DNA of 58,320 nucleotides from Planctomycetales bacterium (lineage in GTDB: Bacteria > Planctomycetota > Planctomycetia > Isosphaerales > Isosphaeraceae): positions 1 through 58,320 of the forward strand of contig DAIDKV010000123.1 of the NCBI GenBank assembly GCA_027449865.1, written 5' to 3'. Below, in pieces: positions 51,900 through 58,320 of this stretch. The first letter of the stretch is position 1; each line of letters opens with the position of its first letter. Made by a program: the position numbers and the translations under genes. The notes beneath the pieces were generated by a model. The model had not been told where the DNA came from. It searched no databases and saw only the letters and a list, made by a program, of their open reading frames with translations.

Positions 51900-53639
51900 A
51901 TGATGCCACGATGCCGACCTCGCCTCGACGCCCTCCTTGCCCTCTCGATGTTCGGAGCCTTCTTGTGGCCCACGGCCCAGGCCGGAGAGCAGGACCGGAA
52001 GGCTGTCGAGACGACGGCCGGCTGGATCAAATCGCCCAGCAACCCCGTCCTCGGCGGCGACCTCGGAACCTGTTTCGATGTCTCCGTCCACAGGGATAGG
52101 TCCACCTACCGAATGTGGTTCTCCTGGCGCCCGAAGAAGAGCATCGCCCTGGTGGAGAGCCGTGACGGCATCGAGTGGAGCAAGCCGGTCATCGTGCTGG
52201 GACCAAACGACCGGACCGACTGGGAGGCCGACATCAACCGCCCCGTCGTGCTCAAGGCGGGCGACACCTATCGGATGTGGTACACCGGACAGGCACGGGG
52301 CCGGTCGTGGATCGGCCACGCCACCAGCAGGGACGGGAAGACCTGGAGACGTGAGAGCGACAGGCCCGTCCTCTCGGCGGAAGCGCCGTGGGAGAAGGTG
52401 GCCGTCATGTGCCCGCACGTCATCCACGACGAGCGGGCTGGGCTCTACCGGATGTGGTACTCCGGCGGCGAGCAGTACGAGCCGGACGCCATCGGGTATG
52501 CCACCAGCCGGGACGGAATTGTCTGGGAGAAGCACCCCAGCAATCCGGTCTTCCGGCCCGATCCCGGCTCGGCCTGGGAGAAGGACCGGGTGACAGCCTG
52601 CCAGGTCGTCCGGCAGGGCGACGGCCACGTCATGTTCTACATCGGCTTCCGGGACCGGGACCACGCCCAGATCGGCCTGGCCCGCTCGGTGGACGGCATC
52701 ACCGGCTGGGAGCGCCACCCGGCCAATCCGATCATCCGCCCCGGTCGGGAGAAATGGGACCACGATGCGGTCTACAAGCCCTTTGCCATCTTCGAGAATG
52801 GAAAGTGGCTGCTGTGGTACAACGGACGGCGGGGTGGCGTCGAGCAGATCGGACTGGCGACCCACGACGGGAAGGACCTGGGGTTCCCGGCCTCGCCTGG
52901 CCGAGAGCAGTCCTCGAAGAAGCTGCCAATCCCGGGCGAGGTTTTCGAGGTCGGAGGACACACGGCGTTCCTGATCCTGCCCAGGCCCGAACATCAGGTC
53001 GCCGGGATGCCGTGGGTCTGGTATGCCCCGACCCTTCCGGGCCTGCCGGGAGCCGAGGAGACCTGGATGTTCCAGAGGTTCCTCGACGCGGGGATCGCCA
53101 TCGCCGGGATCGATGTCGGCGAGTCCTTCGGGAGCCCGGACGGGCGGGCGATCTTCACGTCGTACTATCGGGAGCTTGCGGGTAAGCGTCGGTTCTCAGC
53201 GAAACCCTGCCTGCTGGTTAGGAGTCGGGGCGGGCTGATGCTCTACAACTGGGCGGTCGAGCATCCCAGGTCCGTGGGCGGCATCGCCGGGATCTATCCG
53301 GTCTGCAATCTTCGCACCTACCCCGGCATCGACAAGGCGTCCGGCGCCTACGGCATGACCCCGGAGGAATTGACAAGATCCCTCGCCCGGCATAACCCCG
53401 TGGATCGTGTCGAGCCGCTGGCGAAGGCCGGCGTTCCTGTATTCCATATTCACGGGGACGTGGACAGGGTGGTGCCGCTCGAATCGAACTCTGCAGAATT
53501 GGCCCGCCGCTACCGTCGATTCGGTGGCGAGATGACGCTCAAGGTGATCCAGGGCCAGGGTCACAACATGTGGCCCGGATGGTTCCAGAGCCAGGAACTC
53601 GTCGATTTCGTGATCGCTCATGCGAAGAAGGACGGATAA
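51900..53639 (+). CDS. Fusion of five-bladed beta-propeller and alpha/beta hydrolase
   Basis: A 579-residue exported protein with a signal peptide (1-28) cleaved after 'TAQA'. Residues 40-325 form a GH43/GH32-type five-bladed propeller with repeated 'YRMWYTGQARGRSWIGHATS', 'YRMWYSGGEQ' and 'WLLWYNGRRGGVEQIGLAT' blades, each followed by 'SRDGxxWxxxxxNPV'. Residues 345-579 are an alpha/beta hydrolase of the prolyl-oligopeptidase/acetyl-xylan-esterase type. Ser442 lies in 'LLVRSRGGLMLYNWA', Asp520/522 in 'HIHGDVDRVVP' and His555 in 'GQGHNMWPG'. The nucleophile elbow has Arg where Gly is normal (R-S-R-G-G). It probably binds and deacylates a glycan outside the cell. The combination of domains is unusual. 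Confidence 0.85.
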   Translation: MMPRCRPRLDALLALSMFGAFLWPTAQAGEQDRKAVETTAGWIKSPSNPVLGGDLGTCFDVSVHRDRSTYRMWFSWRPKKSIALVESRDGIEWSKPVIVLGPNDRTDWEADINRPVVLKAGDTYRMWYTGQARGRSWIGHATSRDGKTWRRESDRPVLSAEAPWEKVAVMCPHVIHDERAGLYRMWYSGGEQYEPDAIGYATSRDGIVWEKHPSNPVFRPDPGSAWEKDRVTACQVVRQGDGHVMFYIGFRDRDHAQIGLARSVDGITGWERHPANPIIRPGREKWDHDAVYKPFAIFENGKWLLWYNGRRGGVEQIGLATHDGKDLGFPASPGREQSSKKLPIPGEVFEVGGHTAFLILPRPEHQVAGMPWVWYAPTLPGLPGAEETWMFQRFLDAGIAIAGIDVGESFGSPDGRAIFTSYYRELAGKRRFSAKPCLLVRSRGGLMLYNWAVEHPRSVGGIAGIYPVCNLRTYPGIDKASGAYGMTPEELTRSLARHNPVDRVEPLAKAGVPVFHIHGDVDRVVPLESNSAELARRYRRFGGEMTLKVIQGQGHNMWPGWFQSQELVDFVIAHAKKDG

Positions 53640-53662
53640 GCCCGATCGAGGAGGATGGAGAG

Positions 53663-54050
53663 ATGGCCAGGTTCCGAAAGAAGTCCAGAGGCAGGCCAAA
53701 GCGTGACGCGGCTCGGGATCGCCGCATCACGATGGAGATCGTCGTGGACGGCCACGACGAGCGCGAGCAGACGATGGGCTGACATGGAGGAGAAGCTCCG
53801 CTCCCCGTTCCTGACCCGCTACGTCCAGGAGCGGGCGATCTCGCCCCTGCGGATCGGCGACGAGGTGCAATTCGTCGGCATGGCCCCCGAGGTCGAATGC
53901 GGGCGGGAGATGTTCGCGGAGATGCCGTGGGAGCACAAACGGACCCTGGCCGTGCCGCTGGCCCAACTGGAGGTCATCGACGCCGACGAGGAGACCCGGC
54001 AGGCCGTCGAGGACGGGAACGACTGGGTCGAGACGGGATACGGGATCTGA
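53663..54050 (+). pseudogene. CcbP-like calcium-binding protein, disrupted by small deletion
   Basis: Two consecutive frames make one CcbP-type (PF11535) protein. The first (from ATG 53663, with GGAGAG upstream) encodes a basic start and 'MEIVVDGHDEREQTMG', then stops. The second (from ATG 53784) encodes 'MEEKLRSPFLTRYVQERAIS', 'PLRIGDEVQFVGMAPEVECG', 'TLAVPLAQLEVIDADEETRQ' and 'WVETGYGI'. Homologs read 'EERAMGWYYYLEDKL' across the junction. The DNA here reads atgggctgacatggag, as if about 8 nt of a TGGTACTACTACATG-type stretch were lost, destroying the frame. The second part could still be made from its own ATG. Confidence 0.75.
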
Positions 54051-54095
54051 ACTTTTCATCGAAAACATGAGGACGCTCACAAGAAGAGGTCGAGG

Positions 54096-55130
54096 ATGGA
54101 ACGGAGATTCGTGCCAACACACAACGTCGAGAAAAACCCCATGCTCCGTCTCCTGACTCTGGCCACGGCGACCGTCCTGCTCGTCGTGCCCGGTCCTTTG
54201 AAGGCTGACGCCGATCCTCCCCTGGCCGGTATCCGCCGGGTCGTCTTCCTCGGCGACAGCATCACCTACTCCGGACAGTACGTCGAATACATCGAAACCT
54301 ACCTGCGGACCAGCCAACCGGAACTCCGGTGCGAGTTCCTCAACCTCGGCCTGCCCAGCGAGACGGTCTCGGGCCTCTCAGAGCCGGGCCACGCCGGGGG
54401 ATCGTTCCCACGCCCCGACCTCCACGAGAGGTTGGGTCGGGTGTTGGAGCAGACCAGGCCCGACCTGATCGTCGCCTGCTACGGGATGAACGACGGGATT
54501 TATTACCCCTTCGGTCAGGAGAGGTTTGAGAAGTACCAGGACGGGATGCGGAAGCTAAGAGAGCGAGCAGCGGCGATCGGTGCCAGGGTGCTGCATGTCA
54601 CGCCGCCGGTCTTCGACCCGGAGCCGATCCGGCCGAGGACGCTCCCAGCGGGCCTCGCCGAATACCGGCAGCCCTACGAAGGCTACGATGAGGTGCTCGA
54701 ACGCGACTCCGATTGGCTGCTGGCACAGAAGAAGGTCGGCTGGGATGTCGTGGACGTCCACGGCCCGATGAAGCACCACCTCGCCGTGGCCCGACAACGA
54801 GATCCGGGCTACCGGCTCGCCAACGATGGGGTCCACGTCAACGCCACCGGGCACTGGCTCATCGCCCGAGAAATCTTGCGGCACTGGGGCGTCCGAGACC
54901 GTGGCGTCGTTGAGGCGATCAACGGCGAGAAGGCCCTTGCGGACCAACCGCACGGTCTGGCCATCCTCAAACTGGTCCAGCAGAAGCAGCGGCTTTTGAA
55001 GGACGCCTGGCTGACGAGCACGGGGCACAAGCGTCCAGGAATGAAGAAAGGTCGGCCACTGGAGGAGGCCCAGCGAGAAGCCCAGGCGATCGAGGCTCAG
55101 ATCCGTACCTTGCAAGCCCGAAAGGACTGA
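54096..55130 (+). CDS. SGNH/GDSL hydrolase, exported
   Basis: A 344-residue protein with an N-terminal hydrophobic signal ('MLRLLTLATATVLLVVPG', about 16-33). The SGNH blocks are visible: 'VVFLGDSITYSG' (nucleophile Ser), the Gly-bearing 'LGLPSETVSG', 'VACYGMNDGIYYPFG' (Asn), and the catalytic Asp/His pair in 'NDGVHVNATGHWL'. It should be an esterase or deacetylase acting on surface glycans, comparable in role to the preceding fusion hydrolase. I chose ATG 54096 for its AGAGG site; ATG 54141 gives a tidier signal peptide and is a real alternative. A charged helical tail ends the protein. Confidence 0.85.
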   Translation: MERRFVPTHNVEKNPMLRLLTLATATVLLVVPGPLKADADPPLAGIRRVVFLGDSITYSGQYVEYIETYLRTSQPELRCEFLNLGLPSETVSGLSEPGHAGGSFPRPDLHERLGRVLEQTRPDLIVACYGMNDGIYYPFGQERFEKYQDGMRKLRERAAAIGARVLHVTPPVFDPEPIRPRTLPAGLAEYRQPYEGYDEVLERDSDWLLAQKKVGWDVVDVHGPMKHHLAVARQRDPGYRLANDGVHVNATGHWLIAREILRHWGVRDRGVVEAINGEKALADQPHGLAILKLVQQKQRLLKDAWLTSTGHKRPGMKKGRPLEEAQREAQAIEAQIRTLQARKD

Positions 55131-55175
55131 AAACGCTCCAGCCGCAGATCGGCTTCGAGCCGCAGTGATAAGGCC

Positions 55176-55796
55176 ATGCAGCAGCAACTCTACACGATCG
55201 GCCACTCGACCCACTCGCTCGACGAGTTCCTGGGGCTTCTGGACCGGCACGGGATCGAGGCCCTGGCGGATATCCGCCGGTATCCCGGCTCCCGCAAGCA
55301 CCCCCATTTCAACCGGGACAACCTCGCCGCGGCCCTGCCCCGAGCGGGCGTCGAGTATCACTGGTTCGAGGCGCTGGGCGGTCGTCGCAAGGGGTCCGGC
55401 GGCTCGACCCGGAACCTCGGCCTGCGGAACGAGAGCTTCCGGGCCTACGCCGACTACATGGCTACCCCGGAGTACCACGAGGCCGTGGGGCGGTTGCTGG
55501 GGCTCGCCGGGCGGAAGCGGACGGTTTTCATGTGCTCCGAGGGCCTGTTCTGGCGGTGCCACCGCCGCCTGGTGAGCGACTACCTGCTGACGAGGGGGAT
55601 CGTGGTCCAGCACATTCTGCCCGACGGCGAACTGCGTCCCCACACCCTGACCGAGGGGGCCAGGATTAATGGCGGGGAATTGAGCTACCCGCCGCCGCAG
55701 GAGGACGGGACGTTACCGCTGTTCGGAGGGCTTGCTGGGCGAGTTGACGACGATCATGGTCGTCCGGGCGAAGAGGAGCCAGGACCGGCACGATGA
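55176..55796 (+). CDS. DUF488 family protein
   Basis: A 206-residue protein opening 'LYTIGHSTHSLDEFLGLLDR', the DUF488 hallmark, with 'LADIRRYPGSRKHPHFN', 'YHWFEALGGRRKG' and 'FMCSEGLFWRCHRRLVSDYL'. The Asp, Arg and Cys residues of these blocks are conserved and point to a small enzymatic or nucleic-acid-linked function that is not established. The last 25 residues are acidic and non-conserved. It lies 45 nt after the SGNH hydrolase gene on the same strand. Confidence 0.88.
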   Translation: MQQQLYTIGHSTHSLDEFLGLLDRHGIEALADIRRYPGSRKHPHFNRDNLAAALPRAGVEYHWFEALGGRRKGSGGSTRNLGLRNESFRAYADYMATPEYHEAVGRLLGLAGRKRTVFMCSEGLFWRCHRRLVSDYLLTRGIVVQHILPDGELRPHTLTEGARINGGELSYPPPQEDGTLPLFGGLAGRVDDDHGRPGEEEPGPAR

Positions 55797-56031
55797 GGCG
55801 ATCACCGTCTATCTCCCCCGAGAGACCTGATGCGGCGGGATGCTGCCCCATCATGACGAGGACGGGCCACATATCAGCGGGGCGACCGGATGACGAGGCC
55901 CGGACTCGATCCGACGTCGCCGTGGGGACGAACACCGGGTACGATCCCCGCTCATCCAGGTGGCCGGCTCGTGCGACTCTCGGGCGGAAGTACGGCGAGA
56001 TCGGGGCCTTCGACCCAGAACCGGAGCGGCC

Positions 56032-56613
56032 ATGCACTACGAATACGTCGCCATCCCCGATGATCAGGTCCCGCAGGCAGCGGACCCGCTGTTCCAGCAC
56101 CTCGGCACGACCTACGCCAGCGAGACCAACAAGACAGCGAGCATGTGGCGAGCGATCCCCAACAACCTGCTCGACTACCGGCCACACGAGAAAACCAACA
56201 CGATCCGGGCCATCCTGGTCCACCAGATCCTCTCCGAGCGGCGGTTCTTCGCCCAGTTCGTCGGCACCGAGGAGCCGCCGGTCGATGGACTTCTGCCGCC
56301 TGGCGAGAATCCTGCGGTCCAAGCCTATCTCGATCGGTATGTCTCTTTGGCGAAGCGGCGGTTGCCCCAGCTTGCCGAAGCGAGTGCCGAGTGGTGGTTA
56401 ACCGAGATGCCGTTCTTCGGCGGCCTGAAGCGTCAACGGATCTGGACGTTCTGGAGACGTGTGCTACACACCTGCCACCACCGGACCCAGGTCCAGACCT
56501 GGCTGCGGCTGGCGGGGCAGCATGTGCCGGCGATCTACGGGCCGTCGGGCGACGTGACCTGGGACGAGGCCGACCCCACGTACTCGGTGGAGGCGGCGGA
56601 TCGGGGGGAATGA
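56032..56613 (+). CDS. DinB family protein
   Basis: A 193-residue four-helix-bundle protein. It has the metal-binding pattern of DinB/YfiT proteins, with 'AILVHQILSERRFFAQFVG' supplying one His and 'VLHTCHHRTQVQTWLRLAG' the pair on helix 4. DinB-type proteins are metal-dependent thiol or transfer enzymes; a specific role is unknown. I chose the ATG at 56032 (GGAG site) over an upstream one at 55960 that adds a non-conserved lead. It follows the DUF488 gene by 235 bp. Confidence 0.85.
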   Translation: MHYEYVAIPDDQVPQAADPLFQHLGTTYASETNKTASMWRAIPNNLLDYRPHEKTNTIRAILVHQILSERRFFAQFVGTEEPPVDGLLPPGENPAVQAYLDRYVSLAKRRLPQLAEASAEWWLTEMPFFGGLKRQRIWTFWRRVLHTCHHRTQVQTWLRLAGQHVPAIYGPSGDVTWDEADPTYSVEAADRGE

Positions 56614-56681
56614 GAAGGCCGAGGCCCGTCCCCTGTCCCATTTCGAGACCGTAAAATGCTCGCAGATCCCAGGGGTATTCC

Positions 56682-57395
56682 ATGACGACTCAAGGTCAGC
56701 GGGGGCTGCCGCCGGAACCCATCGACCGTCGCCGCCTGATCACCAGCGTGATCTGGACACTGCTCATCTTCTCCCTTTGCCTGTTCCTCCCCGCCGGGAC
56801 GTGGGCATGGCGACGAGGCTGGCTGTTCTTCGTCGTGACGCTCGCCACCTCGTTCGTGGCCACGCTCTACCTCCGACGTGTGAACCCGGATATCGTCGCC
56901 GCTCGGGTCAACCGACGCGACGGGACGAGATCCTGGGATCGAATCCTCCTGGGCCTCCTCTTCGCCGCCGTGGTGGCGATACCGATCCTGGCGGCCCTGG
57001 ACGACGAGCGTTTCCACTGGTCTCAGGTGCCGTGGTGGGTCTGCCTGCTCGGCTATGCTCTCTTCCTGACCGGGATGGCCGGCATGACTTGGGCCGAAGC
57101 GGTCAACAGGTTCTTCGAGCCGACCGTCCGCATCCAGTCGGAACGGGGACAGACGGTCATCGACAGCGGCCCCTACTCCGTCGTGCGCCATCCCGGCTAC
57201 GTCGCCGGCTCTCTGTTATTCGTGGGGATCGCCCTGTCCCTGGGCTCGCTCTGGGCGCTGGTCCCGGCCGGTCTTGCCACCCTGGTGCTGATTGTCCGGA
57301 CCCGCTGGGAAGACCAGATGTTGCAGGACGAGTTGGGCGGGTACAAGGACTACACGCAACGAGTCCGATTCCGGTGGATTCCGGGCCTCTGGTAA
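56682..57395 (+). CDS. Isoprenylcysteine carboxylmethyltransferase-like membrane protein
   Basis: A 237-residue protein with about five transmembrane helices. The C-terminal ICMT/PEMT signature is clear: 'VIDSGPYSVVRHPGYVAGSL' (RHP-x-Y) and 'RTRWEDQMLQDELGGYKDY' (the E-E/Y SAM pocket). Bacterial members methylate small lipids or thiols in the membrane. The substrate is unknown. It is a lone gene, converging with the GNAT gene. Confidence 0.9.
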   Translation: MTTQGQRGLPPEPIDRRRLITSVIWTLLIFSLCLFLPAGTWAWRRGWLFFVVTLATSFVATLYLRRVNPDIVAARVNRRDGTRSWDRILLGLLFAAVVAIPILAALDDERFHWSQVPWWVCLLGYALFLTGMAGMTWAEAVNRFFEPTVRIQSERGQTVIDSGPYSVVRHPGYVAGSLLFVGIALSLGSLWALVPAGLATLVLIVRTRWEDQMLQDELGGYKDYTQRVRFRWIPGLW

Positions 57396-57460
57396 TGCGT
57401 CCCCCCGGATCGGCGGGTCGGCCAACCAGGAGGACTCAGCGGAAGACACAAGTTCCTTCC

Positions 57461-57976
57461 TCAGGGTATTCGAAGGTCCTGGAAGGGCGCCGGATAGCGG
57501 ACCTCGCCTTGAATGCCCTGGAGGGCATACGGGACCAACTCGACGGCCATGAACGCCGGACCTGAGTACGGAGAACGCAACGGTTCGGCCAGCTTCGCCG
57601 AGAAGTCGAAGCGGGGATAGAATTCGGGATGCCCCAGGACGATCACGATTCGGTGCCCAACCTCCCGGCAAGCTCGAAGCCCCTCACGGACCAGCGACGA
57701 GCCGATCCCCCGGCGCTGGTGCGAGGGGACGACCGCCAACGGTGCCAGGGACAACGCCTTGATCTCTCCCTGGGGAGTTTCGATGGTCAGGTCGCTGAAG
57801 AGGATATGGCCGACGACCTGGCCATCCACCTTGGCCACCAGCGAGAACCTGGCGAACCCGCCCTCACGCAAAGCATCGACAAGCCAGGCTTCGCCGTCTC
57901 CATCGAAGGCGCGCCGGTTGACCTCCCGGATGGCCGCATGGTCGGCGGATGTCTCAGGCCGGATGATCGGACTCAT
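57461..57976 (-). CDS. GNAT family N-acetyltransferase (YhbS-like)
   Basis: A 171-residue acetyltransferase: 'IIRPETSADHAAIREVNRRA' opens the fold, 'LSLAPLAVVPSHQRRGIGSS' is the acetyl-CoA pyrophosphate loop (Q-x-x-G-x-G/S), and 'IVLGHPEFYPRFDFS' the YhbS-type C-terminal block. It acetylates a small molecule or peptide, substrate unknown. Its ATG overlaps the TGA of the NADAR remnant by 2 nt within TCATGA, so it was once translationally coupled to it. Confidence 0.9.
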   Translation of the reverse strand: MSPIIRPETSADHAAIREVNRRAFDGDGEAWLVDALREGGFARFSLVAKVDGQVVGHILFSDLTIETPQGEIKALSLAPLAVVPSHQRRGIGSSLVREGLRACREVGHRIVIVLGHPEFYPRFDFSAKLAEPLRSPYSGPAFMAVELVPYALQGIQGEVRYPAPFQDLRIP

Positions 57977-58146
57977 GACTTGCCCTCCGACCGCAACTCC
58001 TCCCGCAGCCGCATAAGGATCTGGCCGAGTTTGTTCCGACCGCTACCGTCACCGTCGTCGCCCCGGTATTTCGTCGTTCTCGGCGTGCTCCACGATCCTC
58101 GCATCGCCCGTGCCCAGCAGGACCGCTCGCAGGTCAGGGTGCTGTA
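57973..58146 (-). pseudogene. NADAR family protein, C-terminal fragment
   Basis: Minus-strand sequence encodes 'LQHPDLRAVLLGTGDARIVE' and 'HAENDE', then, after a one-base frameshift near 58064 (an extra A), 'YRGDDGDGSGRNKLGQILMR' and 'LREELRSEGKS'. This is the C-terminal third of NADAR/YbiA-type proteins (GTGDA-x-iVEH, WGDGGDGSGkNxLG), which hydrolyse riboflavin-synthesis intermediates. The start is missing: at a TA dinucleotide (58145-58146) homology ends abruptly. The loss fits an IS630-like insertion at TA. Confidence 0.75.
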
Positions 58147-58320
58147 ATGAAGTTGGCGAGTGGAAGTCTCGAGCGTTCGACCTGATGGATTTTGACCGTC
58201 AAAATCGGTAGAATCAGGGCAACCGGAGGCATCATTCAATGCGTGCATAGCAGCGAAGGAGCTGTCCATGGTCCGGCGCCTCACCTTGACCGAAGAGCAA
58301 CGCCAGGAACTGGTTCAGTT
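58147..58320 (+). mobile_element. Left end of an IS630-like insertion sequence (partial)
   Basis: From about 58147 the NADAR coding sequence is replaced by unrelated DNA containing a perfect palindrome (58188-58195 with 58199-58206) and then a transposase start. The junction lies at TA, the target site of IS630/Tc1 elements. The element continues beyond the window, so the right end and target duplication cannot be checked. Confidence 0.55.
58268..58320 (+). CDS. Transposase N-terminus (IS630-like), partial
   Basis: ATG at 58268 with an AAGGAG site opens 'MVRRLTLTEEQRQELVQ', the beginning of an HTH region as in IS630-family transposases of planctomycetes. It is cut off by the window end. Only 17 codons are visible, so the family is provisional. 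Confidence 0.55.
   Translation, partial: MVRRLTLTEEQRQELVQ

Noticed and set aside
55720-55830. Short frame 'VVRAKRSQDRHDEAITVYLP' after the DUF488 core
   Set aside because: Looks coding-like but is under 40 codons, overlaps the DUF488 end and matches nothing I know.

Overview
The window is high-GC DNA that reads as a planctomycete chromosome, most likely from the Isosphaeraceae (Isosphaera/Singulisphaera/Paludisphaera type). This is judged from gene content, not from a marker gene: a DUF1501 protein with a Tat signal, a CRTAC1-type ASPIC/UnbV protein, a Uma2 endonuclease-fold protein, a CcbP-like gene, an N-terminal VEGRVLLS-type signature on a surface protein, and the dispersed 'YQPDAPARV' and 'TKKGTEII' intergenic repeats. 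I saw no rRNA, tRNA or CRISPR array.

Left edge (1-2.5 kb): a scarred accessory patch. Two arrays of REP-like palindromes and a 37-bp direct duplication flank an AT-rich, probably orphan immunity gene. Its 3' end runs into a HINT-like remnant, and a ParB-like C-terminal remnant converges on it. A Uma2 gene follows.

Core (2.5-42 kb): mostly ordinary housekeeping and envelope genes. These include a YceH plus GH38-like pair, an AhpD-like protein, a glutamine-dependent asparagine synthetase, a nitrilase-family amidase, a PEGA lipoprotein, leucyl aminopeptidase, a beta-propeller protein, two S41 (tail-specific) proteases, an MFS transporter, a TPR protein and a DUF1501 protein. They also include a translationally coupled pentaheme cytochrome/TPR protein and CRTAC1 lipoprotein, a NagD-type phosphatase, transaldolase, a YchF-like GTPase and a MoxR-DUF58-transglutaminase operon with a recognisable promoter. 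The segment ends with a glycosyltransferase and a Pro/Thr/Ser-rich surface protein.

Polysaccharide locus (42-49.3 kb): six minus-strand genes (Wzy-like polymerase, three GT4 and one GT2 glycosyltransferases, FkbM methyltransferase), spaced like one operon. They probably make an exopolysaccharide or O-antigen-like glycan.

Right end (49.3-58.3 kb): a decaying accessory region. Intact genes (DUF2905, small alpha/beta hydrolase, beta-propeller/hydrolase fusion, SGNH hydrolase, DUF488, DinB, ICMT-like methyltransferase, GNAT) alternate with broken ones: a frameshifted DUF4186, 'WYKHL' fragments, a CcbP-like gene disrupted by a small deletion, and a NADAR gene frameshifted and cut by an IS630-like insertion whose transposase starts at the window edge.

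The most unusual items are the pentaheme-cytochrome/TPR plus CRTAC1 pair, the fused beta-propeller/esterase, the GH38-like protein without its canonical nucleophile, and the immunity/HINT scar.
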